A stretch of 64,000 bases of DNA from Duganella sp. CF402 (GTDB lineage: Bacteria > Pseudomonadota > Gammaproteobacteria > Burkholderiales > Burkholderiaceae_D). The stretch is taken from the NCBI RefSeq assembly GCF_900109645.1, contig NZ_FOBG01000002.1, positions 744,001-808,000 on the forward strand. Direction: 5' to 3'. The translations under genes and the position numbers were made by a program. Of this stretch, positions 19,148-28,330 are shown in pieces. The notes under the pieces were generated by a model. The model was not told the DNA's origin and did no database searches. It worked only from the letters and a program-made list of their open reading frames with translations. Each line of letters opens with the position of its first letter. Within the stretch, counting starts at the first letter, position 1.

Positions 19148-19843
19148 ATGAAAAAACTTATCGGGTTGCTCGCCGGCCTGCTGATGCTAGCCTCGGCCCA
19201 CGCCGAAATCGTCAGCTTCGACTTCACGGCCAAGATCAACGTCTTGCGCGAAAGTGGGGGCCGCGGAAATGTCACCGACGTCCTGACCAGCTCCAAAGCC
19301 GGCATTGTCTATACTATTGGCGACATAATTCACGGCCACTTCGATTACGATACGTCGACCGGCCTGAGCTACTACGGGCCAGCGGCACCGGGCGGTTCGT
19401 ACGCACAGTACGATGATTCCACAGGGCACAACTCGCTGTCGGCAGCCAACTCGTTGGCACCGATCCTAGCGCCGGTGCCACGTCCGATCTCGCTGCAAGT
19501 GTCTAACAACGTCCCAAACGGCTGGGGCGACACTTTCTCCATCTTCCGTAGTGGCGACTACGGCGACGGCAAGACACAATTCTCGTCGGTGGAGTTCAAC
19601 GACAGTACCGGCCATTGGCTGAGCAATGTGGCCATCCCGACCGCCGCTCAATTGAGTGGTGCCAGCTATGCCTTGTTCAGAACCCACTACTACCTCTCGG
19701 ACTACGACAGCACGCTCGACGTGAGCGCCACCATCATCTCACTGACGCCCACCTCCGCCGTGCCGGAACCTGCCAGCTATGCGATGCTGCTGGCCGGATT
19801 GCTGGCTCTCTCCGCCATTGCACGGCGCCGCCGGAACGGCTAA
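19148..19843 (+). CDS. PEP-CTERM sorting domain protein
   Basis: This 231-residue secreted protein has a signal peptide (MKKLIGLLAGLLMLASAHA) and a beta-rich Ser/Thr/Asn-rich body. Its C-terminus is the tripartite PEP-CTERM signal: VPEPASY, a hydrophobic stretch and a terminal RRRR cluster. Such proteins are recognised by exosortase and are linked with exopolysaccharide. GGGGAA precedes the ATG. The N- and C-terminal frames resemble those of the protein at 30567-31262. The function of the body is unknown. Confidence 0.88.
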   Translation: MKKLIGLLAGLLMLASAHAEIVSFDFTAKINVLRESGGRGNVTDVLTSSKAGIVYTIGDIIHGHFDYDTSTGLSYYGPAAPGGSYAQYDDSTGHNSLSAANSLAPILAPVPRPISLQVSNNVPNGWGDTFSIFRSGDYGDGKTQFSSVEFNDSTGHWLSNVAIPTAAQLSGASYALFRTHYYLSDYDSTLDVSATIISLTPTSAVPEPASYAMLLAGLLALSAIARRRRNG

Positions 19844-19846
19844 GGC

Positions 19847-20815
19847 TTACCCGGCCAGCAGTTCAGCATAGCGGGGGATATCGACATTTCCCCCGCTGAT
19901 GATGATGCCGACGCGCTTGCCTTGCAGCTGGTCCTTCATCGCACGCGCAGCAGCCAGGCCGAGGCAGCCAGTCGGCTCCACCACCATCTTCATCCGCTCG
20001 GCAAAGAAGCGCATTTCAGCACGCAGCTGTTCATCGCTCGCCGTTAAAATATCGTTCACATCGCGCTGAATAATCGGGAACGTCAGGTTGCCCAGGTGCT
20101 GGGTCTGCGCGCCGTCAGCAATCGTTTTCGGCGTATCAATATGCACGATGCTGCCGCTGCGGAATGACTGCTGCCCGTCGTTGCCCGCCTCCGGCTCCAC
20201 GCCATAAATCGTCGCATTCGGCGACAGCGCGCGCGTCGACAGCGCCGTGCCAGCCAGCAGACCGCCACCGCCCAGTGGCGCAAACACAAAGTCCAGCGGC
20301 CCCACTTCTTCCAGCAACTCCTTGGCCGCCGTGCCCTGCCCTGCAATCACGTCAGGATGATCGTAGGGCGGAATCAAGGTCAGGCCATGCTTGGCCGCCA
20401 GATCACGGCCGATCTGCTCGCGGTCTTCCTTGTAGCGGTCATAAATCACCACCTGCGCGCCATAGCCCTTGGTGGCCGCAACCTTGGCCGCCGGCGCATC
20501 ATGCGGCATGACGATGGTGGCAGGAATACCCAGCAGCCGGGCCGACAGCGCAATCGCCTGCGCATGGTTCCCCGACGAAAACGCCACCACGCCAGCCTTG
20601 CGCTGCTCCGGCGTGAACCTGGCCAGCGAGTTGTAGCCACCGCGGAATTTGAACGCGCCCATGCGCTGCAAGTTCTCGCACTTGAAGAACACTTCGGCCC
20701 CCAAGGCTTCGTTGATGGTGCGCGAGGTCTGGACCGGCGTCGCATGCGCCACACCGGCGATGCGTTCGGAAGCCGCAACCACGTCGGCAAAGGTAGGGAG
20801 TGTCAGTTCGCTCAT
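19847..20815 (-). CDS. PLP-dependent threonine/serine or threo-3-hydroxyaspartate ammonia-lyase
   Basis: This 322-residue fold-type II PLP enzyme has the cofactor lysine in GAFKFRGGYN. The SSGNHAQAIA loop binds the substrate carboxylate, and the Gly-rich phosphate loop is PLGGGGLLAG. Catalytic-domain length without an ACT domain places it with serine racemase-like / threo-3-hydroxyaspartate dehydratases and catabolic threonine dehydratases. It eliminates ammonia from a beta-hydroxy amino acid to give a 2-oxo acid. It lies 19 bases downstream of a DauR-type regulator, suggesting substrate-inducible expression. Exact substrate uncertain. Confidence 0.85.
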   Translation of the reverse strand: MSELTLPTFADVVAASERIAGVAHATPVQTSRTINEALGAEVFFKCENLQRMGAFKFRGGYNSLARFTPEQRKAGVVAFSSGNHAQAIALSARLLGIPATIVMPHDAPAAKVAATKGYGAQVVIYDRYKEDREQIGRDLAAKHGLTLIPPYDHPDVIAGQGTAAKELLEEVGPLDFVFAPLGGGGLLAGTALSTRALSPNATIYGVEPEAGNDGQQSFRSGSIVHIDTPKTIADGAQTQHLGNLTFPIIQRDVNDILTASDEQLRAEMRFFAERMKMVVEPTGCLGLAAARAMKDQLQGKRVGIIISGGNVDIPRYAELLAG

Positions 20816-20834
20816 GATGGATTCCTGTAGTGGA

Positions 20835-21461
20835 TTAGCGCGCGTCGTTGTACACGGTGGCGCGGGATACGTTGAGATAGGCGGCGACGATGTCCATCGC
20901 CCGCCGCACGTCGCTCAGGCCAGCTTCCTTCAGCTCGCGCATCAGGGCCTTGCGCTCGTCGGCCTTCAGCGCGCGCGGCGTGCTGCCGAGACGTGCAGCG
21001 AATTGGTCGATGCGCTGGCGGATCGCATCCGCCCCGCCCGGCGCCATCGTCTCGCTGACGGCTGCCGCCGCATCCACGCTGCCAAATTGGGTCAGCATGG
21101 TGTTCAGGCTGCGGAATACGGTGAGGTCGACATTCATGCACAACGCGGCCACATACTGGCCCCGGCTGTCCTTGATGCCGATCGAGGTACTCTTGGCCAA
21201 CCGGCCATCGGGGAAGGTGTTGGGATAGTTGGCAATCACCTGCTCAAAGGCCGGATCGGCCGCGCGCGCGAGACCCAGCTCGGTCGCCGGCGCGCCCACG
21301 CTGCGTCCTGACAGGTTGTTGTGGATGGCCAGGATGGCATGCTCCGGCTCGGTCAGGTCGTGCAGCACCACTTCGCAGAACGGCGCCAGCGTCTTGCCCA
21401 GCCCTTCCGCCACGTGCTGCATCTGCGCCAGCAGGTTTTGATGTTCGGTGGATTTTTTCAT
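20835..21461 (-). CDS. YheO/DauR-type transcriptional regulator (PAS-like + HTH)
   Basis: This protein has 208 residues. The N-terminal PAS-like YheO domain (about 5-120) contains FCEVVLHDLTEPEHAILAI and GRLAKSTSIGIKDSRGQY. The C-terminal helix-turn-helix (about 150-208) ends LNVSRATVYNDAR. The family includes DauR, a regulator of D-arginine use. Co-transcription with the ammonia-lyase suggests it senses an amino acid or hydroxy amino acid. A GTG two codons upstream (21467) is an alternative start; neither has a clear Shine-Dalgarno sequence. Confidence 0.85.
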   Translation of the reverse strand: MKKSTEHQNLLAQMQHVAEGLGKTLAPFCEVVLHDLTEPEHAILAIHNNLSGRSVGAPATELGLARAADPAFEQVIANYPNTFPDGRLAKSTSIGIKDSRGQYVAALCMNVDLTVFRSLNTMLTQFGSVDAAAAVSETMAPGGADAIRQRIDQFAARLGSTPRALKADERKALMRELKEAGLSDVRRAMDIVAAYLNVSRATVYNDAR

Positions 21462-21480
21462 CCACACATTTTATCTTATT

Positions 21481-23193
21481 TTAGACATTCCGTTTAGTTG
21501 GCAGCGTAATGGTGATGACGGTGGTATTGCTGGCGTCGTCGGTTTGCATGGCGATGGTGCCGCCCTGCGCTTCGGTCAACAGGCGTGCCGAATAGGTGCC
21601 CAGCCCGGTGCCGTCGTGTTTGCCGGCGGTGGCGTATTTGTCGAAGAAGCGCTCGCGGATGGCGGCCGGCACCACGCCGCTGTTGGTGATGGCCACCGCA
21701 ATCTGTTCGCCGCCGCTGACCGAGACCGTCACGGTGGAATCGAACAGCGCGGCTTCGCAGGCGTTTTTCAGCAGGTTCTGGAAGATCGAGTAGCAGAACG
21801 TCGGGTCGCCGGACGCGACCGGGTTGCCTGCCGCCTGCACCACGATCTGCAAGCCTTTCACCTTGAACGCCTGGCGCGTTTGCGCCGCCAGTTGACCGAG
21901 CACGTGCACCACATGCACCGGCTGCGGGCGCAGCTCGAAGCGGCCGGTTTCAATCTTGTAGATTTCGGCCGACAGGTTAATCATGTGCAGCGCTTTCAGT
22001 GCTGCCTGCTCGGCCAGCAGCGCCTGTTCCAGCTGGTCCTGCGACAGCGACTCGCCATCGGCGATGCCCTGCACCAGCCCGATCACGGCGGCCAGCGCGC
22101 CTTTCAGGTCGTGGCGCGTGATGCGTTCGACTTCGTCTTTCATGCGCGCGATTTCCATCATGGCGTCGTAGTTGGCCTGTGTTTCGCGTTGCAGTCCAAC
22201 GTAGCGCATGAAGTTGCGCGTGCGCAGGCGCAGCGCTTCCGGGTCGATCGGCTTGGTGACGAAGTCGACCGCCCCCAGTTCCATGCCGCGCAGGCGGCTG
22301 GCCTCGTCGGCCAGCGCGGTGACGAAGATGATCGGGATCATTTCGGAAGACGGATGGCTGCGCAGCTGGGCCGCCACCTCGAAGCCGTCCAGTCCCGGCA
22401 TCATGACGTCGAGCATGACCAGGTCCGGTGGCTCATCACTCTGGCAAATGGCCAGGGCTTTCTCGCCGTGGTGGGCAATCTTGACCCGGTAGGTGTCCTT
22501 GAACAGGGTGGACAACAGGTGCAAATTGTCGGGCGTATCGTCCACCAGCAGGATGGTGGGACGGGCCGGTGCGGCAGCGTGTGGCGCGGCGGCAGGACTT
22601 GCGGAAACCGGCACGACCAGCGGCGCGGCAACCGGAATTGCTGCCAGCGGCGCAACGGCCGGGGCCGGCGCAACCGGCACCGCCGCCACCGGCGCAGCAC
22701 CAGCCGGCGCCGCCTCGGCGTGCGGGGCGGTGGCCGGTTCGCTGGCCTCCGGGCGCGGGATGCGGCTGAAGGCGCGCTCCAGCCGGTCGGCAAACAAGCC
22801 CGCTGAATAAGGCTTCACCAGCAATTCCGACACGCCCGCATCGATCGCCTGCTGCACCCGCTCGCGCTCGGCCTCGGCGGTAATCATCATGAACGGGATG
22901 CCGGCCACCCGGGCGTTGGCGCGCACCGTCAGCAGCAGCTGCAGCCCCGACATCACCGGCATATTCCAGTCAGAGATGATGATGTCGACTTGCTCGCTGC
23001 CGAGGATGCGCAGCGCTTCCGCACCGTTGGCCGCTTCCAGCATTTTCTTCGCGCCGAGCTGGCGCAGCTGGTTGATGGTGATGCGCCGCATGGTGTCAAA
23101 GTCATCCACGATGAGGAAGGTGGACTGTTCGATGCGGCGCATGTACGCCGCCTCACGCTGCTGGTTGGATAGCCACGGCGCCGAGGTGCTCAT
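21481..23193 (-). CDS. Double-receiver histidine kinase
   Basis: This 570-residue cytoplasmic protein has receiver 1 (about 25-145, phospho-acceptor D75 in IIISDWNMP, K128). A flexible Ala/Pro/Val linker (about 150-211) follows, then receiver 2 (212-335, D262 in LVMLDVMMPGLDG, K314). The HisKA region has H361 (ITRHDLKGAL), followed by an HATPase_c domain (N-box NLLKNACEA, G-box GTGLGTYSARLL). There is no membrane segment. Its start overlaps the HD-GYP gene stop by ATGA, so it is the last gene of a translationally coupled signalling operon. Confidence 0.9.
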   Translation of the reverse strand: MSTSAPWLSNQQREAAYMRRIEQSTFLIVDDFDTMRRITINQLRQLGAKKMLEAANGAEALRILGSEQVDIIISDWNMPVMSGLQLLLTVRANARVAGIPFMMITAEAERERVQQAIDAGVSELLVKPYSAGLFADRLERAFSRIPRPEASEPATAPHAEAAPAGAAPVAAVPVAPAPAVAPLAAIPVAAPLVVPVSASPAAAPHAAAPARPTILLVDDTPDNLHLLSTLFKDTYRVKIAHHGEKALAICQSDEPPDLVMLDVMMPGLDGFEVAAQLRSHPSSEMIPIIFVTALADEASRLRGMELGAVDFVTKPIDPEALRLRTRNFMRYVGLQRETQANYDAMMEIARMKDEVERITRHDLKGALAAVIGLVQGIADGESLSQDQLEQALLAEQAALKALHMINLSAEIYKIETGRFELRPQPVHVVHVLGQLAAQTRQAFKVKGLQIVVQAAGNPVASGDPTFCYSIFQNLLKNACEAALFDSTVTVSVSGGEQIAVAITNSGVVPAAIRERFFDKYATAGKHDGTGLGTYSARLLTEAQGGTIAMQTDDASNTTVITITLPTKRNV

Positions 23194-24344
23194 GATTGGT
23201 TCCCCGCCAGTATGTCGAGGCGTTCTTTTTTCTCCGCCATCACCTCGTCGGAATCGTGGAAGCGGGCCGCGATGGCGCGGAATTCATCCACCAGCTCGAC
23301 GAAGGCATCGACCATGTCCGGGTCGAAGTGCGAGCCCTTGCCGTCGATGATGATCTGCACCGCCTTCTCGTGCGGCATGCCCTCCTTGTAGACTCGGCGG
23401 CTGATCAGGGCGTCGTAGACGTCGGCCACCGCCATCAGCCGCGCCGACACCGGGATGGCGTCGCCGGCCACGCCTTCCGGGTAGCCGCTGCCGTCCCACT
23501 TCTCCTGGTGGCCGTAGGCGATCTCCTTGGCCAGCGCGAGGAACGGCACGCTCATGCCCAGCGAGGCCTCGGCGTGGGCGATGGCGTCGCGGCCCAGGGT
23601 GGTGTGGGTCTTCATGATCTCAAATTCGTGCGGCTCGAACTTGCCCGGCTTGAGCAGGATGCGGTCGGGGATGCCGACCTTGCCGATGTCGTGCAGCGGC
23701 GCCGACTTGAATAGCTGCTTGATGTAGCTGTCGGTCAGCGTGGCCTCGAAGCGCGGGTGGTGGCGCAGTTTCTCGGCCAGCACCTTCACGTAGTACTGGG
23801 TGCGGCGGATGTGGTTGCCGGTGTCGGTGTCGCGCGTTTCCGCCATCGAGGCCATCGCGAGGATGGTCACATCCTGGATCGCCACCACTTCCTGCGTGCG
23901 CGCCGATACCTCGTTTTCGAGGAAGGTGTTCTGATCGCGCAGGAAGTCGGCGCTGTCCTTCAGCAGCAAGTGGTTGCGCACGCGCGAAAGGGCGATCGGC
24001 GGGCTGATCGGCTTGGTGAGGTAATCGACCGCGCCCAGGTCCAGCCCCATTTTTTCCGCGTCCACATCGGTCTTGGCGGTCAGGAAGATGATCGGGATGT
24101 CGCGCGTGGCAGGATCGGCTTTCAGGCGGCGGCAGACCTCGTAGCCATCCATCTCCGGCATCATGATATCGAGCAGCACCAGGTCCGGCTTGGTCTCCGA
24201 CTGCGCGATGCGCAGCGCCTTCTCGCCGCTGTTGGCGATCTTGATCTTGTACAGGTCCTTGAGCAGGTCGTTCATCAGCACCAGGTTGTCCGGTGCGTCG
24301 TCCACCAGCAGGATGGTTTTCTTGGCGATCAGGGTGTCAGTCAT
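23190..24344 (-). CDS. HD-GYP domain response regulator (c-di-GMP phosphodiesterase)
   Basis: This protein has 384 residues. The receiver domain (about 10-125) has phospho-acceptor D59 in LVLLDIMMPEMDG. The HD-GYP domain (about 150-350) has the catalytic HD pair at 218-219 (LHDIGKVGIPD), H248-type metal ligands in MKTHTTLGRDAI, and HQEKWDGSGYPEG at 279-291. All metal-binding residues are intact, so hydrolysis of c-di-GMP controlled by phosphorylation is expected. It overlaps both neighbours by 4 bases. The receiver resembles receiver 2 of the downstream protein (ILLVDDAPDN versus ILLVDDTPDN). Confidence 0.93.
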   Translation of the reverse strand: MTDTLIAKKTILLVDDAPDNLVLMNDLLKDLYKIKIANSGEKALRIAQSETKPDLVLLDIMMPEMDGYEVCRRLKADPATRDIPIIFLTAKTDVDAEKMGLDLGAVDYLTKPISPPIALSRVRNHLLLKDSADFLRDQNTFLENEVSARTQEVVAIQDVTILAMASMAETRDTDTGNHIRRTQYYVKVLAEKLRHHPRFEATLTDSYIKQLFKSAPLHDIGKVGIPDRILLKPGKFEPHEFEIMKTHTTLGRDAIAHAEASLGMSVPFLALAKEIAYGHQEKWDGSGYPEGVAGDAIPVSARLMAVADVYDALISRRVYKEGMPHEKAVQIIIDGKGSHFDPDMVDAFVELVDEFRAIAARFHDSDEVMAEKKERLDILAGNQS

Positions 24345-27300
24345 GTCGTGGTTTCCTTCTCATTTAGCGCCTCTTCCAGCGCGGCCAGGGCCGCGTCGAG
24401 ATCAAGGTCGGACAAACCGTTTTGTATGCGCTTCCAGTGCTGCGGCCAAGCCGCGCGGAACAGGTCGAGGTGTGATTCCCAGAAGTCGGCGGCGGACGAA
24501 TCGCTGTCGGCCAGCAGGGCCCTGAATTGCTGCGCCTTCCCTCCAAGCTCGGCCGGGTCGATGGCGAGGGTGGATACAGGCGCGGCAGGCGTTGCCGTGT
24601 CCAGTACGCGCAGCGCAGCGATGACCGGGTCCAGCTCGTGCAGCACGGCGGCCGTCAGCGGTTCCAGCTGCGCCGCCGCTGCCCCCTGCCCGCACGCCGT
24701 TTCCAGCGACTGCGCGGCCGCTTGCACGGCGCGCGCGCCGATATTGCCGGCCATGCCCTTGAGCGTGTGGGCGCTGCGCGTGGCAGCCGTGGGGTCGGCT
24801 CCGGCCAGCGCGCTGGCAAAGGCCGCGCCAAAGCCGGCTTGGCTGTCGCGGAATTTCACCAGCAGGCGCCGGTACAGGGCCGGGTCGCCCATCGAGGTGG
24901 CCAGGCCGGCCTTCATGTCGATGCCGGCCAGCGCCGGCAGGGATGGCACCGCGCCGGCATCGGCGCCGGTCCCATCGAGGTCGGCCCGCGGCTGCCCATG
25001 CAGCGGCTTGATCCAGCGCGCCATAGTGGCGAACATGCCGCCCACGTTGATCGGCTTGGCGATGTGGTCCTGCATGCCGGCGGCCAGCACCTTCTCGTGA
25101 TCGCCGGCCATTGCGTTGGCGGTCATCGCGATAATCGGCAGGCCGTCAAATTCCGGCATGGCGCGCAGCGCGCGCGCGGCCGTGTAGCCGTCCATCACCG
25201 GCATCTGGCAATCCATCAGCACGCCGTCGAAGCGGCGGTCCTGGGCCAGGATGTCCAGCGCCTCTTGCCCGTGGTTGGCCAGCACCACCTCGACGCCAGC
25301 CTTGTTCAGCAGGTCGATCGCCAATTCCTGGTTCAGGTCGTTATCCTCCACCAGCAGCACGCGCGCGCCGTTCAGCCTGGCGATCGCCTCGCTGTGCTGC
25401 TGGTGCTTGCCGACCGCGCGCGTCTCGACAATGGCGCCCTTGCCCAGCGCCTGCCCCACCGCTTCCAGCAGCGTCGAGGGCGTGACCGGCTTGGTCAGCA
25501 CCAGGTTCATCTCGACACCGCGTTCCAGTGCGCTCGACAGCGCGTCCTCGCGGCCGTAGGCCGTGACCATGATGACCGCCGGCAGGCGCGCCAGCTCCAC
25601 CTCGCGCAGCCGGCGCACGGTCTCGATGCCATCCATTTCCGGCATCTTCCAGTCCATCAGCACCACGTCATACGGCAGCTTGCGCTGCTCGGACTGACGC
25701 ACGATCTCCAGCGCTTGCACGCCGCTCCATGCCACGTCGACTTCCAGCCCGAAAGTGCGCGCCATCGTCGACAGGATCTCGCGCGCCGAGGCATTGTCGT
25801 CCACCACCAGCACGCGCACGCCGGTCAGTTCGTCGGCGCGGAACATGCGGCGCGGCTTGTTCTCCAGCTGCTTCTCGAAGCGCACGCGGAAGTGGAAGGT
25901 GGTGCCCTGCCCCGGCACGCTGGCGATCCAGATCTCGCCGCCCATCAACTCCAGCAGGTTCTTGCAAATCACCAGGCCAAGGCCGGTGCCGCCGTACTTG
26001 CGGGTGGTGGAGGCGTCGGCCTGGCTGAACGACTGGAACAGCTTGCTGCACTGTTCCTCGCTCATGCCGATGCCGGTGTCGCGCACCCAGAAGTGCAGCT
26101 CCACCGAAGTGTCGTCGGCCGACTGCTGCTCGACGCCGAGCACCACCTCGCCCTTTTCGGTAAATTTCACCGCGTTGTTGCCGAGGTTGACCAGCACCTG
26201 GCCAATGCGCAGCGGGTCGCCGATCAGGTTCATCGGCACGCGCGGGTCGATCTGGAACAGCAGTTCCAGGCCCTTGTCCTCGGCCTTCATGGCGATCAGG
26301 TTGGCCAGGTTGTCGAGCACGTCGCCGAGGTCGAAGTCGACTTTTTCGACCGTCATCTTGCCCGCCTCGATCTTGGAGAAATCGAGGATGTCGTTGATGA
26401 TGCCGAGCAGGTTCTCGCCGGCGCGGTGCACCTTCTCGACATAGTTGCGCTGCCGCTTGTCGAGGTCGGTTTGCAGGGCCAGGTGCGACATGCCGATGAT
26501 GGCGTTCATCGGCGTGCGGATCTCGTGGCTCATATTGGCCAGGAAGTCGCTCTTGGCACGGGTGGCGGCCAGCGCCGCCTCGCGCGTGATGCGCAGCTCG
26601 TCCTCGGCCGCCTTCTGCGCGGTGATGTCCTGGTAGGCGCCGTACATATAGAGCGGCTCGCCGCTCTGGGGATCGCGCTCCAGCTTGCCGAAAGTGTGGA
26701 CCCAGATCACGCGGCCATCGGCCGGGCGGCGGTAGGCATACACGGTGTCGTACAGCTCGTACTGGCCATCCAGCGTGGCCAGGTAGCGTGCCACGGTTTG
26801 CTTGGCGCCTTCCGGGTCGGCCTCCTCCAGCCGCGCCAGCCATTCCGACTGGGAGTCGTAGCGGCCGTCGGCCCTCGGCGGCTCTCCCAGCAGGCTGGCG
26901 GCGCGCGCCGACTGGTAGTAATAACCGGGATCGCTGTAGTCGATATACCAGTAGCCGCTGTCGGTCAGGTCGAGCGCGATATCGGTCAGGAAGTTGGTGC
27001 GGCGGATTTCTTCCAGCAGCGTGCGCGTTTGCACGTTGCGCTCCATGATCTCGAGGTTCATGGCGATGATGGGCAGCGCGCCGTCCAGTAGCGCCTGCGC
27101 CCGGTCGTCGTAGGGTTGCAGCGTTGCCAGCTCCATCACGGCCAGCACGCGCTCGTTGCGCTGCACCGGCAGGATGGCGATGCTGGACGGCGTGGCCTCG
27201 CCCAGCGCGGAACCGATGCGCAGGTAATCGGCCGGCGGCGAGCGCAGGATCATCGGCATGTGCTCCAGCACGCATTGCCCCACCAGCCCCTCGCCCGGTG

Positions 27301-28321
27301 CGATATGCTGCTTGCCGCCGGCCTCGCCGCGACAGGCATAGCCGGCGATCAGGTCCAGCCCGTCGCTGCTGTTCAGATAAAGGGCCGCGTGCCCCAGGCC
27401 TATCAGCGGCGCCAGCACCGCCAGCGTGCGCGCGGCCATTTCCTCGTGGCTGGCCGCCGACTGCAGTTCGTTCGACAGCGCCGCCAGGTTGGCCTTGAGC
27501 CAGCGCTGCGTATCGACCTTGAGTGCCTCCTGCTGCAGCACTTCGATGGCGCGCGCCAGTTGCCCGATCTCATTGGGATAATCGGTGAGCGGAACCCTGC
27601 GCGCCAGATCGCCCTGGGCCAGGCCCTCGACGGCGGCGCGCAGGCGGTTGGCAGGCAGGCGCACCGAGCGCGACACGAGCAAACTGAACAACACCCCGGC
27701 CGCGATGCTCACCACCAGCACCCAGTAGGTCAGCTGCGTTTCATCGCGCGCCAGCGCCAGCATTTCCTCGATCTGCTTGCTGGCGCCGACTTCTTTCAAC
27801 TCGGCGATGCTATTGAGCGCATCGTTGGCCTGCACCCCGTAGTTCTGGAATTCCACGTCGGACACGATGTTGCGCGCGGCCTCGACATTCCCCTCCTTCA
27901 GGTAGCCGATCGCCGCGTTGTAACCCTGGTTGTAGTGCGCGTAGGCTTCGTCGAACGTGGCCAGGCTCTTCTTGTTTTCATCGCGGAACACGCGCGGCCG
28001 GATGTCGAGCAGCGCGCGATCCAGCTTGCCTTGCGCCTCGCTCACCAGCGCCATCGCTTGCTCGCGGGTGTGCATATTGGGTGCCAGGATGGCCTGGCGC
28101 ACGGCGCGGCCGCGCTGCGCAAAGTAAATCAGCGCGTCCTTGGTGCCGGAGATGCCGAGCAGGTCGTCGCGGTAAATGCTGACCATGTCCTCGCTCATCT
28201 TCTCGTGCATCTTGATGTAGTGCAGTCCGAACACCAGCAAGATCAGCAAGCTGCCACCGAAACCCAGCGCGAGCTTCACGCCCAGTCCGAGTTTTTCCAG
28301 GCGATTGAATATTCGTAACAC
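24341..28321 (-). CDS. Hybrid sensor histidine kinase with GAF, PAS, two receivers and Hpt
   Basis: This 1,326-residue inner-membrane kinase has TM1 at about 12-35, a helical four-helix-bundle-type periplasmic region, TM2 at about 200-222 and HAMP to about 275. GAF (about 290-425) and PAS/PAC (about 450-575, with WYIDYSDPGYYY) follow. The HisKA histidine is near 600 (FLANMSHEIRTPMNAIIG) and HATPase_c has GTGLGLVICKNLLELM. Receiver 1 (about 835-955) and receiver 2 (about 978-1100, GVLMDCQMPVMDG) precede an Hpt domain with AHTLKGMAGNIG near 1182. The order is that of a BarA/GacS-like phosphorelay. It is 9 bases downstream of the membrane GAF-like protein and overlaps the HD-GYP gene. Confidence 0.93.
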   Translation of the reverse strand: MLRIFNRLEKLGLGVKLALGFGGSLLILLVFGLHYIKMHEKMSEDMVSIYRDDLLGISGTKDALIYFAQRGRAVRQAILAPNMHTREQAMALVSEAQGKLDRALLDIRPRVFRDENKKSLATFDEAYAHYNQGYNAAIGYLKEGNVEAARNIVSDVEFQNYGVQANDALNSIAELKEVGASKQIEEMLALARDETQLTYWVLVVSIAAGVLFSLLVSRSVRLPANRLRAAVEGLAQGDLARRVPLTDYPNEIGQLARAIEVLQQEALKVDTQRWLKANLAALSNELQSAASHEEMAARTLAVLAPLIGLGHAALYLNSSDGLDLIAGYACRGEAGGKQHIAPGEGLVGQCVLEHMPMILRSPPADYLRIGSALGEATPSSIAILPVQRNERVLAVMELATLQPYDDRAQALLDGALPIIAMNLEIMERNVQTRTLLEEIRRTNFLTDIALDLTDSGYWYIDYSDPGYYYQSARAASLLGEPPRADGRYDSQSEWLARLEEADPEGAKQTVARYLATLDGQYELYDTVYAYRRPADGRVIWVHTFGKLERDPQSGEPLYMYGAYQDITAQKAAEDELRITREAALAATRAKSDFLANMSHEIRTPMNAIIGMSHLALQTDLDKRQRNYVEKVHRAGENLLGIINDILDFSKIEAGKMTVEKVDFDLGDVLDNLANLIAMKAEDKGLELLFQIDPRVPMNLIGDPLRIGQVLVNLGNNAVKFTEKGEVVLGVEQQSADDTSVELHFWVRDTGIGMSEEQCSKLFQSFSQADASTTRKYGGTGLGLVICKNLLELMGGEIWIASVPGQGTTFHFRVRFEKQLENKPRRMFRADELTGVRVLVVDDNASAREILSTMARTFGLEVDVAWSGVQALEIVRQSEQRKLPYDVVLMDWKMPEMDGIETVRRLREVELARLPAVIMVTAYGREDALSSALERGVEMNLVLTKPVTPSTLLEAVGQALGKGAIVETRAVGKHQQHSEAIARLNGARVLLVEDNDLNQELAIDLLNKAGVEVVLANHGQEALDILAQDRRFDGVLMDCQMPVMDGYTAARALRAMPEFDGLPIIAMTANAMAGDHEKVLAAGMQDHIAKPINVGGMFATMARWIKPLHGQPRADLDGTGADAGAVPSLPALAGIDMKAGLATSMGDPALYRRLLVKFRDSQAGFGAAFASALAGADPTAATRSAHTLKGMAGNIGARAVQAAAQSLETACGQGAAAAQLEPLTAAVLHELDPVIAALRVLDTATPAAPVSTLAIDPAELGGKAQQFRALLADSDSSAADFWESHLDLFRAAWPQHWKRIQNGLSDLDLDAALAALEEALNEKETTT

Positions 28322-28330
28322 GTTCTCTCC

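Noticed and set aside
24527..27091. Plus-strand open frame of 854 codons
   Set aside because: Shadow of the hybrid histidine kinase; composition rich in His, Gln and Arg without domain motifs.
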